From: Martensiomyces pterosporus
Taxonomy: Eukaryota; Kickxellomycota; Kickxellomycetes; Kickxellales; Kickxellaceae
Length of the DNA: 64,000 nucleotides
Direction: 5' to 3'
NCBI GenBank assembly: GCA_025201845.1
Contig: MU603936.1
Span: 102,148 to 166,147, forward strand
Positions 1 to 9,883 of the stretch are shown piece by piece (positions within the stretch are counted from its first letter, which is position 1; each line of letters opens with the position of its first letter). The position numbers were made by a program, and so were the translations under genes. The notes beneath the pieces were generated by a model. That model searched no databases. It was not told the DNA's origin and saw only the letters and a program-made list of their open reading frames with translations.

Positions 1-1190
1 TCGGGATCCTTGTGTTGCACTGCCTCCTGCCCTGCTCAATGTCTTTTTATTTCTGTCCTGTGCTTCTCTTATTATCTCCCCTGTGCTCCGACTCGGGCTC
101 TCTCCTTCCTCGTGCCTGCGGCCGCCACCAGCGTTGGATCTGGGAGGGCGTGCGCTGTGTGGCAGGAGCGAGATGCATTTCGGGCGCTGGGCCATGTTTT
201 TCTATGTTCTCTTTCTTTCCTTATTTCCTACTTGCATTTTTGAAGTGTAAAATTCTTAGAAACTTATCCAACTCCACCAGCCTATCCGATACGGCGCATT
301 GTCCTTAGCGCTGTGGTGCTACATGTGGAAAAATGAGCGATATATGCAGGCGAATTGGGCGGGATGCGTGCTCCATTTGCCTTTTGGTCAAGGACAGTCT
401 CCAAGCGGCGTCCACGGCGCACTCTGTACCAAGGCGCCCAGCTGCAGCGGCAGCGATCCACGTGCCAAAGCCCCACGAGTGAATCGGCTGCCACCCAGAG
501 CAACGCGCAGTACACACGCCTTCTCTGTATGTGTCTGTGGGTTTGAGTGCCGCCACAGCAGCCCCCTGCGCTTCCTTTTCCTTTCGCTTGTCTCATTGCG
601 CCCTAATTTATCTTATACCCTGCACACATATTCTTCCCAAGCACTATTGCCACTTGCTGCTGCCTCCTTGCTGCATTTCTTTTTCTATTGCAGCAGCAAA
701 AACACGGGGCTTTCTAATCGAATAAAGCCGACATGGTATGCTATAGCCCTCCACAATGCTGCACCAAAGCAAGCGGATTGAGCACGCATTGCTGTACGCA
801 GGTTTCACTAACCCACTGCACAACTCCTGCTTCTCGCAACTTTTCCTGTCTGGTATGCATTTAGAACAGCGGCGATAAACCAAGGTTCGTATGCCAGGCA
901 CGCAAACCACAGCCAGCGCTTCTCTCTGCTTGACAGCGCCACCCCTCCGTGCTATGCGCTAGCCACCCCTCTGCCCTCAAACACCAGAGCCTTCTCTACA
1001 ACCTTGCACATGTAGGTCGCCGCCAGCGAGAAGGAAACCCACAGTCATTGAGATACCAACAGTAGAGCCAGCACATGTACGTATGCAATGTTTGATCCTA
1101 CGCGAGTGCAGCAGAGCGCAAAAGAACGGGCTGTCACAGGTTGGTCTGACAAGTAAAGATGACGCGTTTCTCCTTTGTGTCTGTGAGCAT
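1..1190. other. left-edge region without a resolved gene
   Basis: No open frame here has a recognisable domain, and the longest frames are rich in Cys, His and Trp in a way typical of chance translation. The stretch is pyrimidine-rich at 1-250 and 590-700. From about 1016 to 1076 one frame reads like coding sequence and probably belongs to a 5' exon of the SUMO protease gene that follows. A possible AATAAA lies near 720. Confidence 0.5.
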
Positions 1191-1403
1191 TAGGATCCTG
1201 CGTGGCAGCGGCAGTACCAAGCAGGCGCCAAGAGACGGAGGTCAGGCGGTGATAGCCGATCGTTAGCATTGGTGAGGTCAAGGTTCCAGCCACTGGGCAG
1301 CTACACCCCACCCGCTGGTGATTTAGCCAGAAGAGATGAGGAGCCAGTCACACAAAGAGACAGGCGGCTTAGCGGCAGGGTCAAGCAGCTTGAGAGAGGG
1401 GTG

Positions 1404-4400
1404 ATGCGCTCGCGCGAGGCGTTGACGCTAGCATCGAGCACACAACAACGCGATTTGCCGGGCTCGAGGGTATTTCCCCGTGAGTCTGAGGCGATTCGGC
1501 GTGCGGGAGGGGCGTATAGTGGCAGTAGCGGTCATTCGGACTCGAAGCTCACTTTCACCGGCAGCGCTAAGGCTGCGGCCGCCAAGGTAGCAGCTGAGTT
1601 CGGGCGCGTGGAGAGCGTGCTGGAGATTGACTCGGATCAGACATCAGATGAGGGCGATGAACACCCAAAGAGCAAACCACAGCAGATATCGGCTGGCCGC
1701 GATGAACATGCGAGGGAGGCTGGTGACGACACGGCGGAGTCTGCGCAGCAAAAACAGAGCGCTGAATCGCACAAGCTTGCACCTCATGCTCGCCAGTACG
1801 CGAATCTGCCGGGCATGGCGGAGAGCGTTGCAAACAAAGTCCATGGATTCGGCAGCACATATAGCCCGGGCACACTTCGGCTGAATAGCCTGATTCGAAA
1901 CACTGATGTCGCATCTGGCCTGTCGCGAAAGGAGCCGAATGGAGCAACACCAGCCGTCAACAGCATCCAGCACTTGCTGAAGCCTATGGAGAGACCCCCA
2001 AACGCAGTGAAATCGATTGTCGAGCGGCTGCAGCCTAAGCACCACAGCGACACTGAAGACAATGCGGCGCAAGCGAGAGCCAAATCGCCTCCCAGCACTG
2101 GACAGTTTTCGCTCATATCGCCTGCAGGAGCAGCAGGAGGCAGCTTCTCTTCGGCAAAGTCGCGAACACAGATGGCGGAACGCTACGACGAGATACTGGC
2201 CACGCCGCCGCTGAAGAGACCCTCTCGCTCCGCACGCCGATCAACCCTGGCCACACCCGTGGACCTGAGATCGCCATCTCCTCCTCCAGCACCCAGGGCT
2301 TTGTCTCCGGGGCCAAAGCAGCGCAGACGTCAAACCACTATTTCGAGGCCATCCACCTCGCCAGTCCTTCCAAACAAAAGCATCAACCTGCGCGGCATCC
2401 AGATTGGGAAGTACTTCCAGCAGGCTGATATGGGTGCCCGGAAACCTGGCTCACCGATGCTCAAACTGAACATCCTCCCAGTGCAGCGACACCTCCATAT
2501 AACAGGTTTAGGAGATGGCACCGAGTTTATGAGAATTGAGGTCAGGGACATTGCCTCGCTCGAACACAGGGAGCACGAGGACATTGTTGTTCTGCGCATT
2601 ACGCCTGGGGAGACGATGGAGTCGGTCTTTGACGAGAAGGTCTTTGACCCAAGCAGTTTGGATACCGGCCTCAGCCTGATTTACTTGTGCTGGGAGATAC
2701 GCAACAAGAGCGACGGCGAGTTCGCCACCAAGCTGTTTGCGGCGTTTAAGAACGAGTTCCGTGTATCGGCGCTTGAGAAAGACGTCTACGTGAGATATGC
2801 GCGCGAGTTCACCAAGCCGAGCAGCATTGACCTGATCTCATCGTCCGAAGACGAAAACAGCGACAATGAAAAGGAGAAGGGCACAGCCGTCGGGAACGGC
2901 AAGCAGGAGGAGACAGACGAGGGTGCCCGCTCTGGAATCGCTGCAGCGCACTCTGCAAAATCGAGGCTGTCGGGAGCCGGCGGTCAGGCAACGACAGAGG
3001 CTACATCCACGTATTGGAGCTCTATAGACACCCTGGCTCGCGCTGCTCCGAGGACCACTGAAGACCAGTGGAAGGTGCGCAATCTCGGCAGCGAGCCAAA
3101 GGGCCTTGGCAATCTGCTGGGCAAAAACAGCACAGCCAGCGGCCAGCGGCGGTACGGGCTACGCAAAACCGGGGTCGGAAGCATGGCAGAGCTACCGTCA
3201 TCGTCTTCCGACAGCGACGATGATGATTTTGTGAAGCAGAAGCGCGTCTTTGGCTTTAACGACCACAGCATCCAGTTCGAGTACCCGCAGGGCGACCGCA
3301 AGCCCATCTCGGTCACCGGCGCCGACATCTGCCGGCTGTACAGGGGCGAGTTCCTCAACGACACGGTGATTGAGTTCTACCTGCGGTATATTGCAGAGAA
3401 CCTGCGCACTAGGAACCCCCAGCTGTACGACCAGTGCTTCTTCTTCAACACGTTCTTCTTCAAGAAGCTGTCGCGCCGTCATAAGGGCATGTCTGCCGGG
3501 AGCAGCGAGAAGCTGATGGAGACCGTGTATGGGCAGCTGAAGAAGTGGACGGCGAATGCGGACTTGTTTGCGAAAAAGTACATCTTTGTGCCGATCAACG
3601 AGAACATACACTGGTATCTGGCCATTATCATCAACCCGGAGCTGCTATTGTCCAAGGAGCCCAACATCGACAGCTGTGACGGCAAGAGCGATGAGGGTGC
3701 TAAGGACGAAAGGGATGAGGAGGGTAGCAGCAGCGGCGTGGATGCCAACTCCGAGAAATCGCCAGAAACCCGGCATGCACTCAGTGACTACTTCGCTGTC
3801 AAACCAGGGCCTCCTGGAAGCAGCAAGCCCGACGCACAGCTGGATCAGCAGATGGATGAGGCTGGGAACGCCGATGGCGACGTAGAAATGAGCGAAGACC
3901 TTGGCGGTGGCTCGGAAGCTGATGCTCGCAAACCAGCGACCTCGGCGCCGCAGACTCCGTCACCGGCTCGGAGCTCTTCAGCAAAGGCCCAGTCGCTACT
4001 GGACAACAGCCGCAGCTTGTCCCTGGGCAGCTCCCAGCCCTCATCCTGCAAGGCAATCAGTCTCTCGCCACAGCAGCCAAAGCTCGTCACACTGGTGTTC
4101 AAGGGCAAGGAGGTGGCCATTTCCGAAGCCAAGTACCAGGACCCGTTCGCAAGCTCCAGCATCATCATCCTGGACTCTCTGGGCAGCAAGCACCAGCCGA
4201 CATTTGGGCTTCTCCGCGGGTACATCCAGTCCGAGGCAAAGCACCGTCGCAACAGAGATGTGGTGGAGAGTCTGGTGGGAAAATACGCCAAGGTGCCGCT
4301 GCAGAACAATCTGTGCGACTGCGGCGTGTTTTTGCTCCACTATGTCGAGGAGTTTTTGGATGACCCAGAGACATTTGTCAAAATGGCCATGAATGGCGTC

Positions 4401-4706
4401 AGCATGCGGGATTGGTTTGCGCCAGAGCTGGCCAAGCAGAAGCGAAAGGACATTCTGGCGCTGGCTATCAGGCTGGCCGAGGAACATGCTGTGGTGCAGA
4501 AGGACAAAAAGGAGGCAGACAAGGAAGAGAGCCCCAAGTCTACCGACACGGATACAGATGCAACAGATCCCCAGGAGCCAAAGTCGGCCAAGCACGAGGA
4601 CGAGTGCGACGACGTGGACATGGCTGACGCAGAGGAGGGTCGCAATGAAGACAAGAAAGAGGCATCAAGTGCTGAAACGCCGGAGGTGCCGGATGACGCG
4701 GATTAG
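1404..4706 (+). CDS. Ulp2/SENP6-7-type SUMO protease (peptidase C48)
   Basis: Cysteine protease expected to remove SUMO from nuclear proteins and trim poly-SUMO chains. The C-terminal half carries the Ulp fold: LNDTVIEFYL at the start of the domain, then the triad His736 (IHWYL, codon 3609), Asp924 (ILDSL, 4173) and Cys973 (DCGVF, 4320), numbered from the ATG at 1404. His and Asp are about 190 residues apart, far more than in Ulp1/SENP1, so an insertion splits the catalytic domain as in Ulp2/SENP6/SENP7. Two SUMO-interaction-like motifs precede it: VLEID at 1617 and IDLI plus acidic serines at 2826. The frame stays open upstream of 1404 to a TAG at 1191-1193 that fits this genome's 3' splice site, so the true N terminus is probably encoded by upstream exons. 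1404 is the first in-frame ATG of the large exon. It converges with the next gene, 115 bp away. Confidence 0.9.
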   Translation: MRSREALTLASSTQQRDLPGSRVFPRESEAIRRAGGAYSGSSGHSDSKLTFTGSAKAAAAKVAAEFGRVESVLEIDSDQTSDEGDEHPKSKPQQISAGRDEHAREAGDDTAESAQQKQSAESHKLAPHARQYANLPGMAESVANKVHGFGSTYSPGTLRLNSLIRNTDVASGLSRKEPNGATPAVNSIQHLLKPMERPPNAVKSIVERLQPKHHSDTEDNAAQARAKSPPSTGQFSLISPAGAAGGSFSSAKSRTQMAERYDEILATPPLKRPSRSARRSTLATPVDLRSPSPPPAPRALSPGPKQRRRQTTISRPSTSPVLPNKSINLRGIQIGKYFQQADMGARKPGSPMLKLNILPVQRHLHITGLGDGTEFMRIEVRDIASLEHREHEDIVVLRITPGETMESVFDEKVFDPSSLDTGLSLIYLCWEIRNKSDGEFATKLFAAFKNEFRVSALEKDVYVRYAREFTKPSSIDLISSSEDENSDNEKEKGTAVGNGKQEETDEGARSGIAAAHSAKSRLSGAGGQATTEATSTYWSSIDTLARAAPRTTEDQWKVRNLGSEPKGLGNLLGKNSTASGQRRYGLRKTGVGSMAELPSSSSDSDDDDFVKQKRVFGFNDHSIQFEYPQGDRKPISVTGADICRLYRGEFLNDTVIEFYLRYIAENLRTRNPQLYDQCFFFNTFFFKKLSRRHKGMSAGSSEKLMETVYGQLKKWTANADLFAKKYIFVPINENIHWYLAIIINPELLLSKEPNIDSCDGKSDEGAKDERDEEGSSSGVDANSEKSPETRHALSDYFAVKPGPPGSSKPDAQLDQQMDEAGNADGDVEMSEDLGGGSEADARKPATSAPQTPSPARSSSAKAQSLLDNSRSLSLGSSQPSSCKAISLSPQQPKLVTLVFKGKEVAISEAKYQDPFASSSIIILDSLGSKHQPTFGLLRGYIQSEAKHRRNRDVVESLVGKYAKVPLQNNLCDCGVFLLHYVEEFLDDPETFVKMAMNGVSMRDWFAPELAKQKRKDILALAIRLAEEHAVVQKDKKEADKEESPKSTDTDTDATDPQEPKSAKHEDECDDVDMADAEEGRNEDKKEASSAETPEVPDDAD

Positions 4707-4820
4707 TGCCACAGCGAGGTGTGTTAGAACCAGCAGCTCTGCATCTTGAAAATGAAACTGAATTGTAAATGTTAAGAAAACGTGAGATGCGAGCGCAGAA
4801 TCGAATGTGCCTATGCTGTC

Positions 4821-6467
4821 TTAGCTGAACAGTGCCTTGACAGCCTTTTTGTCCAGTTTGCCCATGAGGTTGCGTGGCAGCTCGCTGGCAGCACGCAGCA
4901 TCTTCGGGGCTTTGTAGTGCGCCATACGCTCATGGCACCAGGGCTTTAGCTCCTCGATCGTCAGCGATGCTCCGGGTTTGAGAGTCACGGCGGCAGCCAC
5001 GACTTCGCCCCACTCCTCGCTGGGAATGCCCACCACAGCAACATCGGCGATTGCAGGGTGCTCCAGAAGCTCCCGCTCGATTTCAAGTGCTGAGAGCTTG
5101 AATCCGCCCGATTTGATTATATCCACGCTCTGGCGACCCATGATATAGTACAGCCCATCGGCGTCGCGTGTGCCGATATCGCCTGTGATGAACCAGCCGT
5201 CGGGCGTAAATTCCTTGGCGGTCTTTTCGGGGAGCCCGTAGTACTCGCTGAACACGTTGGGGCCCTTGACCTGAATCATGCCCGATGCGCCCGGCTTCTG
5301 GGAGACATCCTTGCCGTCAGAGTCAACAAGCCGAACGCCGACGCCAGGCAGCGGCTTCCCCACTGACCCTGCCTTGCGTGCCTTTGGGTCGAGGCCGTCG
5401 TTGGACAGTGCCATCCCGATTTCCGACATGCCGTATCTCTCGAGCATCACCTGCCCCGTGGCGTCCTGCCACCGCCTAAACACCGACGTGGGCAGCGCTG
5501 CCGACCCCGAAATGGTCAGACGCAGGTTGCCCATTGCCTTGCGAGCCAGGCTCTGGCGCTCACCAGGCATACCCTCGAGAGCTTGGAGCAGGCGCGCGTA
5601 CATGGTGGGGACACCCATGAGGATCGAGATGTCCTGTGGCCCGTCGATGACCCGGCTCCACACGCGGTCCTTGTCGAACTTGGGGATCATCTCGGTGGTC
5701 GCTCCTGACCACAGCGCACTGCACAGAGCCACGACGATGCCGTGTACGTGGTGCAGTGGCAGCATGTGGAGCAGGCGGTCGCTGGACGTCCAGCCCCACG
5801 CCTCGTGCAGGGCACTCACCTGGGCGGCGATGTTGGCATGCGTGTGCACCACGCCCTTGGGCTTGCCAGTCGTCCCGCTTGTGTAGATAAACAGGGCGTT
5901 CTGGTTTTCGTCAATGGACACGTCCTCCTCGACGCTGGTGTCGGGCATATCCAGGATTGCGTTTGACTCTAGCACTCTCACTGTACCGCCCAGTTTGTCT
6001 ATGACTGGTTGGAGGTTATTGCGGAGCGATGGGTGGCAGATCACTTGGCTTGAGCCCGAGTTTGTGATAAAGTACTCGAGCTCGCGGTCTGGGTGCATCG
6101 GACTGAGCGGCACAGCAGCACCGCCCGATGCCCAGATGCCCCACTGGACTGCAGCGTACTCGTAGCTGTTGGGCATGAGCATTGCGACACTTGCGCCCTT
6201 GTGGTCCTTGTTGCCCAGGGCTGAGCGGACTTTGCGTGCGTCCTTGAGCAGGCGCTCGTAGGTGTATGCGCCGGAATCGTCGACGATTGCTAGCCTCTTG
6301 CGGTCGCTTGGGTCGGCTGATCTCGCAAACTTTTTGGCCGCATTGAACATGGCCAGGTTTGCCAGTCCACGGCTGAGTAACCGGGCAGCGACATGTCGCT
6401 GGCGATGGGCGGCAGCGGCGGTGGAGAGCGGCGAGCGGCAGGAGCCCAGTATCTGGATAGGCGCCAT
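4821..6467 (-). CDS. malonyl-CoA synthetase-like acyl-CoA ligase (ACSF3/MatB type)
   Basis: ANL-superfamily adenylating enzyme of 548 residues, likely activating malonate (or methylmalonate) to its CoA ester with ATP. The AMP-binding P-loop YTSGTTGKPKG is at about residues 195-205. The A5 motif reads ERYGMSEIGMALSN, close to the form seen in MatB/ACSF3 malonyl-CoA synthetases. The hinge region FITGDIGTRD and the C-terminal catalytic lysine context (LPRNLMGKLDKK) are present, so the enzyme looks intact. The first about 45 residues are rich in Arg, Ala, Ser and Leu with almost no acids, consistent with mitochondrial targeting. In mitochondria such an enzyme would clear malonate and feed malonyl-CoA to lipoylation and fatty-acid synthesis. 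Substrate assignment rests on the A5 motif only; another short-chain acid is possible. Confidence 0.82.
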   Translation of the reverse strand: MAPIQILGSCRSPLSTAAAAHRQRHVAARLLSRGLANLAMFNAAKKFARSADPSDRKRLAIVDDSGAYTYERLLKDARKVRSALGNKDHKGASVAMLMPNSYEYAAVQWGIWASGGAAVPLSPMHPDRELEYFITNSGSSQVICHPSLRNNLQPVIDKLGGTVRVLESNAILDMPDTSVEEDVSIDENQNALFIYTSGTTGKPKGVVHTHANIAAQVSALHEAWGWTSSDRLLHMLPLHHVHGIVVALCSALWSGATTEMIPKFDKDRVWSRVIDGPQDISILMGVPTMYARLLQALEGMPGERQSLARKAMGNLRLTISGSAALPTSVFRRWQDATGQVMLERYGMSEIGMALSNDGLDPKARKAGSVGKPLPGVGVRLVDSDGKDVSQKPGASGMIQVKGPNVFSEYYGLPEKTAKEFTPDGWFITGDIGTRDADGLYYIMGRQSVDIIKSGGFKLSALEIERELLEHPAIADVAVVGIPSEEWGEVVAAAVTLKPGASLTIEELKPWCHERMAHYKAPKMLRAASELPRNLMGKLDKKAVKALFS

Positions 6468-6891
6468 TCCAGAGTCCTAAGAAGAGAGGCACAGAGATAA
6501 AAGTCCAGCAAGGGGCGGATGAGCAGAAAAGAGGAGTGGGGGAATGGGGTAGTAGCGCGACACGGCTTTTATCTGCATAGAATAAAAAAGAGCAGACACG
6601 GCGCAGCTGCCTCCCTAGCATACATGCGAGCCCCTTTTGCCTTTGCACTGGGTCTCTTATCTTTATCCTGTTCCGGCGTTGCGGAAATGCGCAATCCGTA
6701 GATAGGCGTGCTGGTCAACAGCGCTTTGGCAAAGAGCAGACGCACCGAATGCGCCCACGCATGTCCTGTTCACGTGGCACCGCCCCGTAAACCCCAGTCG
6801 CCCCAGCTGATGGTGTACACGGGGGCAAGTGGCGGATGCCCTATTGGCAATGCACTCGCAGCAGCCCCTCATAAACCACCCGCTTCGACGC

Positions 6892-6898
6892 TATATAA
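6892..6898 (+). promoter_or_regulatory. TATATAA element before the ankyrin gene
   Basis: Perfect TATATAA with its last base 17 nt before the ATG at 6916. It supports that ATG over an in-frame ATG at 6850, which lies upstream of the element. The spacing is unusually short for a TATA box. Confidence 0.5.
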
Positions 6899-6915
6899 GC
6901 TACACATCAGACACA

Positions 6916-7590
6916 ATGGCACACGAGAAAAACATCTGGATTGCCGTCAGCGACGACGACATCGACCGCGTCAAGTCGATAATCTCCGCAGACAAGACGC
7001 AGGCCAACGCGCAGGACGAAAACGGCTACTCCCCCCTCCACGCCGCGTCCTCTTGGAAACGCCTCGATATAATGAAGTACCTCCTCGAGAACGGCGCCGA
7101 TGTGAACATCAAGGACGCCGATGGCGACACGCCATTGCACATCTGTGAGGACAAAGAGTGCGCCACGGTCCTTTTGGAGCACGGTGCTGATCCAGAGGCC
7201 AAGAATGACGAGGGCCGCACGCCTGTGCACACCACCCTTGAAAACGAGGCAGCCGAGGTTACCCAGCTCTTGTGCGACAAGCTGGGAATTCCGGTCCCCA
7301 CGCTGGAGGAGATCGAGGAGATCGAGGAGCCCGAGGAGCCAGTGGGAAGCGTGTCGGAGGCCAAGTTGCAGGATCTGTCGAATTGGATCATGCAGCAGGT
7401 CGACGACAAGGACGAGGCTGATGAGGATGCCCTGAGAGAGATGGTCACCAAGTACATCATGAAGAACCTGCGCGTTTCAAGCGGTGGTGCGGACGAGGGC
7501 GATGACACGGTGGCGGCCACCGTAGCTACATCCACTGACAAAAAGTCTCTGGACAACGAGTCCACTACCGCCACCACGCCCAAGAAGTAA
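6916..7590 (+). CDS. ankyrin-repeat protein, Yar1-like
   Basis: A 224-residue protein with three to four ankyrin repeats in its first half (visible cores GYSPLHAASSWKRLDIMKYLL, DGDTPLHICED and EGRTPVHTTLENEA), then an acidic linker of Glu-Ile-Glu-Glu type and a C-terminal Ser/Thr-rich tail. Length, repeat position and acidic C-terminal half match fungal Yar1, the chaperone that escorts ribosomal protein Rps3 to the nucleus; no diagnostic motif proves this. The start at 6916 was chosen because a TATATAA lies just upstream and the first ankyrin helix begins a few residues after this Met. An in-frame ATG at 6850 would add 22 residues. The gene converges with the Eaf7 gene, 104 bp away. Confidence 0.75.
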   Translation: MAHEKNIWIAVSDDDIDRVKSIISADKTQANAQDENGYSPLHAASSWKRLDIMKYLLENGADVNIKDADGDTPLHICEDKECATVLLEHGADPEAKNDEGRTPVHTTLENEAAEVTQLLCDKLGIPVPTLEEIEEIEEPEEPVGSVSEAKLQDLSNWIMQQVDDKDEADEDALREMVTKYIMKNLRVSSGGADEGDDTVAATVATSTDKKSLDNESTTATTPKK

Positions 7591-7694
7591 CAGTAATAAT
7601 GCTACACAAATAATTGACCGTCTCAGCACACTAGCACTCTTAAATACACATCTAAAAGCCTATAGCACTGCTGTTTTTATTGGCAGTGGGAAAT

Positions 7695-8516
7695 CTAGCG
7701 CGCTCTCGGCTTCTTGCGTGCGCTGGACGCTGTGCTGCGCGTAGGCTTTGTCCTGCTGCGCGGGACTGGTGTGGCCGACCGACCCTTGCGGCGCTTCTGC
7801 ACAGGCGACGATGCCCTGCCATCGCTCAACTCCGGGTCAGGACTGGGTGCCTTTGATGTGGATGCAACGGACGCTGCATCAAGCACCGACCCCATATCGT
7901 CGACATCCTCCGAAACGCCAGCTCCAGCACGCTCAACCATCAGCGCGCCAAACTCAGACCACGGCAGCGAAAACTCTACGTTTGACTTTCGCCAGAACTG
8001 CGGGTCTGAGGTGTCCAGCACAGTGCCGATGCTAGTTGCCGGCACGTCTCTGCCAACTTCCTGAGCCCCTCTGCGTGCAGCTTCAGCATCTTCTTTCCCG
8101 CTATCCCCTTCTGCAGCAGCTTCGCTATCCTCCTCTGTGTTTTGTTCTTCCTCCTCTTCCTCCTCCTCCTCATCTTCCTCTTCCTCTTCCTCCTCGTCGC
8201 GTTCGTTGCCGCCATTAGGCTCTGCCTCCGATGCCTGCTCTCCTTCCTCTTCCGCCTGCTCCTCTGCTTCTTCTTCCTCATCCTCCTCATCCTCTTCATA
8301 TTCGTCTTCAAGCTCGTTCAGAAGCTCCATGTTGAACAGCGCCTCGAGCCGCTTCCATATGTCGCTCGGGGATATGTCCATGTCGCCTAGCCGGCTGAGC
8401 AGCCGCGTGTATATGTTGACCATGCGAAAGTGTTTGTGTATTCCAACTGGCCGGAGCCCTACCATCGACACATACAGTGCGAGCTCCGCCTGAGGCGTCC
8501 ATGCTTCAGAAGCCAT
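7695..8516 (-). CDS. EAF7: NuA4 histone acetyltransferase subunit Eaf7 (MRGBP family)
   Basis: 273-residue protein with the CT20/Eaf7 domain at its N terminus: WTPQAELALYVSMVGLRPVG, then HFRMVNIYTRL and a SPSDIWKRLEALFNM segment, the conserved core of Eaf7 and animal MRGBP. It then has a long Glu/Asp-rich tract (about residues 75-130), a Pro/Ser-rich stretch and a basic tail rich in Arg and Lys. Eaf7 sits with Eaf3/MRG15 in the NuA4 (and TINTIN) chromatin complex. The frame extends 59 codons upstream of 8516, but the upstream sequence looks non-coding and the domain starts directly after this Met. The acidic tract is encoded by a near-repetitive TCC/TTC run on the plus strand. Confidence 0.85.
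   Translation of the reverse strand: MASEAWTPQAELALYVSMVGLRPVGIHKHFRMVNIYTRLLSRLGDMDISPSDIWKRLEALFNMELLNELEDEYEEDEEDEEEEAEEQAEEEGEQASEAEPNGGNERDEEEEEEEDEEEEEEEEEQNTEEDSEAAAEGDSGKEDAEAARRGAQEVGRDVPATSIGTVLDTSDPQFWRKSNVEFSLPWSEFGALMVERAGAGVSEDVDDMGSVLDAASVASTSKAPSPDPELSDGRASSPVQKRRKGRSATPVPRSRTKPTRSTASSARKKPRAR
8145..8196. repeat. imperfect TCC/TTC trinucleotide tract
   Basis: Low-complexity TCC/TTC run on the + strand, encoding the polyglutamate/aspartate tract of the Eaf7 gene on the - strand. Likely length-variable between strains. Confidence 0.8.
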
Positions 8517-8710
8517 TTCCCCGAATATAATATGATGACAATAACTGCAAAAGGCCTTGTGTGCTTGCTGTAACAGAGCTGCGATTCGCTTTTGGATTTT
8601 ATTGTTCGGGTTTCGGAAATACCGAAGAAAGAATATAAAACTTCTTAGACCAGTAGCTGGTTTATGGAAGCGACGCAGAAAAGCATGTGACACGCAGAAG
8701 CGCTCGCTGA

Positions 8711-9883
8711 CTAGAGCTCGTCCTTGGGACGCTCGGCCTCGGCCTCTTCCTTCTCCTCGCTCTCCTCCTTCTTGGGCTCCTCGGCCTTGCCAAGGAACAC
8801 GCCGAGGACATTCTGACGGATAGCAAAGCTATCGAGCTTGCCAGCACTCACAGCGCCGCTCTTCACAACATTAGCCAGGCGCTCAGCCTCCTTCGACGCA
8901 AAGTCCGAAGCCGAGTTGATCTTCTCCATGACCTTGATATAGTACTTGGCGAACTTGGCCTGGGTCTTGTCCTTGACGCTGCCGGCAGCCTTCTTGGCCG
9001 TGGCAACAAGCTTGGTGCGCTGCGCCTTGGACGCCTCAATGTACTGGCGGGCGATTGCGTCGAGGGCCTCAAGGCGGCCGGCAAGCTGATCGAGAGATCC
9101 CGAGGCAGTGCGCTGGGTGCCTGCGTGCTTGTTAACAAACGCCACGAGGTCCTCCAGGGTGCGTGCGCCGTCGTACTCCACATGCTTGGCGTCCTTTCCA
9201 GCAGGGAAACCGTAGATGGTGGGGAATCCCTGGATCGGGTACTCCTCCCTGATCTTCGCATCGTCGCTGGCATCGTAGCTGGCAATAACCACGTTGTCGT
9301 CGTTCTGGAAGACCTCTGACAGCTGCGCATAGATAGGCGCCAGACGCTTGCAGTGTCCGCACCACGGGGCAAAGAACTCCACCAGGACAAACTTCGAGTC
9401 ATCCAGAGCCACCTTCTTAAATTTGTCGTAATCGAGCTCAGCAACCAGCGAAATGGGCTTCTTGATCCTTGCAGCAACACCGGTCTTCTCGCGAACAAAG
9501 TCAGAAAGGGAATCGAGGTCGCGGCCCTTTGCGTAGTCCTCGGGCTTCTTCACGTCGCCGCCCTTGGGGAAGAACTTGAGCGTGGGGAATCCCTGCACGC
9601 CGTAAGCGTCACCGAGATCCCGGTGCTCGTCGGCGTTCACCTCGGCAATGACGACGTTGCTGTCGTGCGAGTAGCCGCCGGCCAGCGTCTCGTAGTCCTC
9701 AGCCATGTTCTTGCAGTGTCCGCACCAGGGCGCGTAGAACTTTACGAGGACGTTCTTGGACCCGTCAACAACCTTCTTGAAGTTCTTGGGTGTCAAGTCG
9801 ACCACTGCGCCAGAAGAGGCTAGGGCAACGGAGGCGATTGCCGCAACTGCAGCCACAGTCGCAAATTTGATGTTAAACAGCAT
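8711..9883 (-). CDS. protein disulfide isomerase with two thioredoxin domains and ERp29c tail (ERp38/TigA type)
   Basis: 390-residue ER oxidoreductase. A signal peptide (residues 1 to about 22, hydrophobic AAVAAIASVALA) is followed by two a-type thioredoxin domains, each with APWCGHCK (active-site Cys54/57 and Cys175/178), then an all-helical C-terminal region of about 100 residues fitting the ERp29c domain, an acidic Glu/Lys tail, and the ER retrieval signal KDEL at the extreme C terminus. This a-a'-ERp29c layout is that of fungal ERp38/TigA. Role: formation and isomerisation of disulfides in secretory proteins. A TGACGTGG element about 206 bp upstream on the same strand fits unfolded-protein-response control. 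It lies 194 bp downstream of the Eaf7 start, on the same strand. Confidence 0.95.
   Translation of the reverse strand: MLFNIKFATVAAVAAIASVALASSGAVVDLTPKNFKKVVDGSKNVLVKFYAPWCGHCKNMAEDYETLAGGYSHDSNVVIAEVNADEHRDLGDAYGVQGFPTLKFFPKGGDVKKPEDYAKGRDLDSLSDFVREKTGVAARIKKPISLVAELDYDKFKKVALDDSKFVLVEFFAPWCGHCKRLAPIYAQLSEVFQNDDNVVIASYDASDDAKIREEYPIQGFPTIYGFPAGKDAKHVEYDGARTLEDLVAFVNKHAGTQRTASGSLDQLAGRLEALDAIARQYIEASKAQRTKLVATAKKAAGSVKDKTQAKFAKYYIKVMEKINSASDFASKEAERLANVVKSGAVSAGKLDSFAIRQNVLGVFLGKAEEPKKEESEEKEEAEAERPKDEL

Noticed and set aside
1269..1403. Starting the SUMO protease at 1269
   Set aside because: The codon at 1269 is TTG, not ATG. The open sequence is probably coding but belongs to an exon joined to upstream exons, so 1269 is not a start.
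6829..6915. Extended N terminus of the ankyrin protein
   Set aside because: The codon at 6829 is GTG. An ATG at 6850 exists but lies upstream of the TATATAA at 6892, and the ankyrin fold begins right after the Met at 6916.
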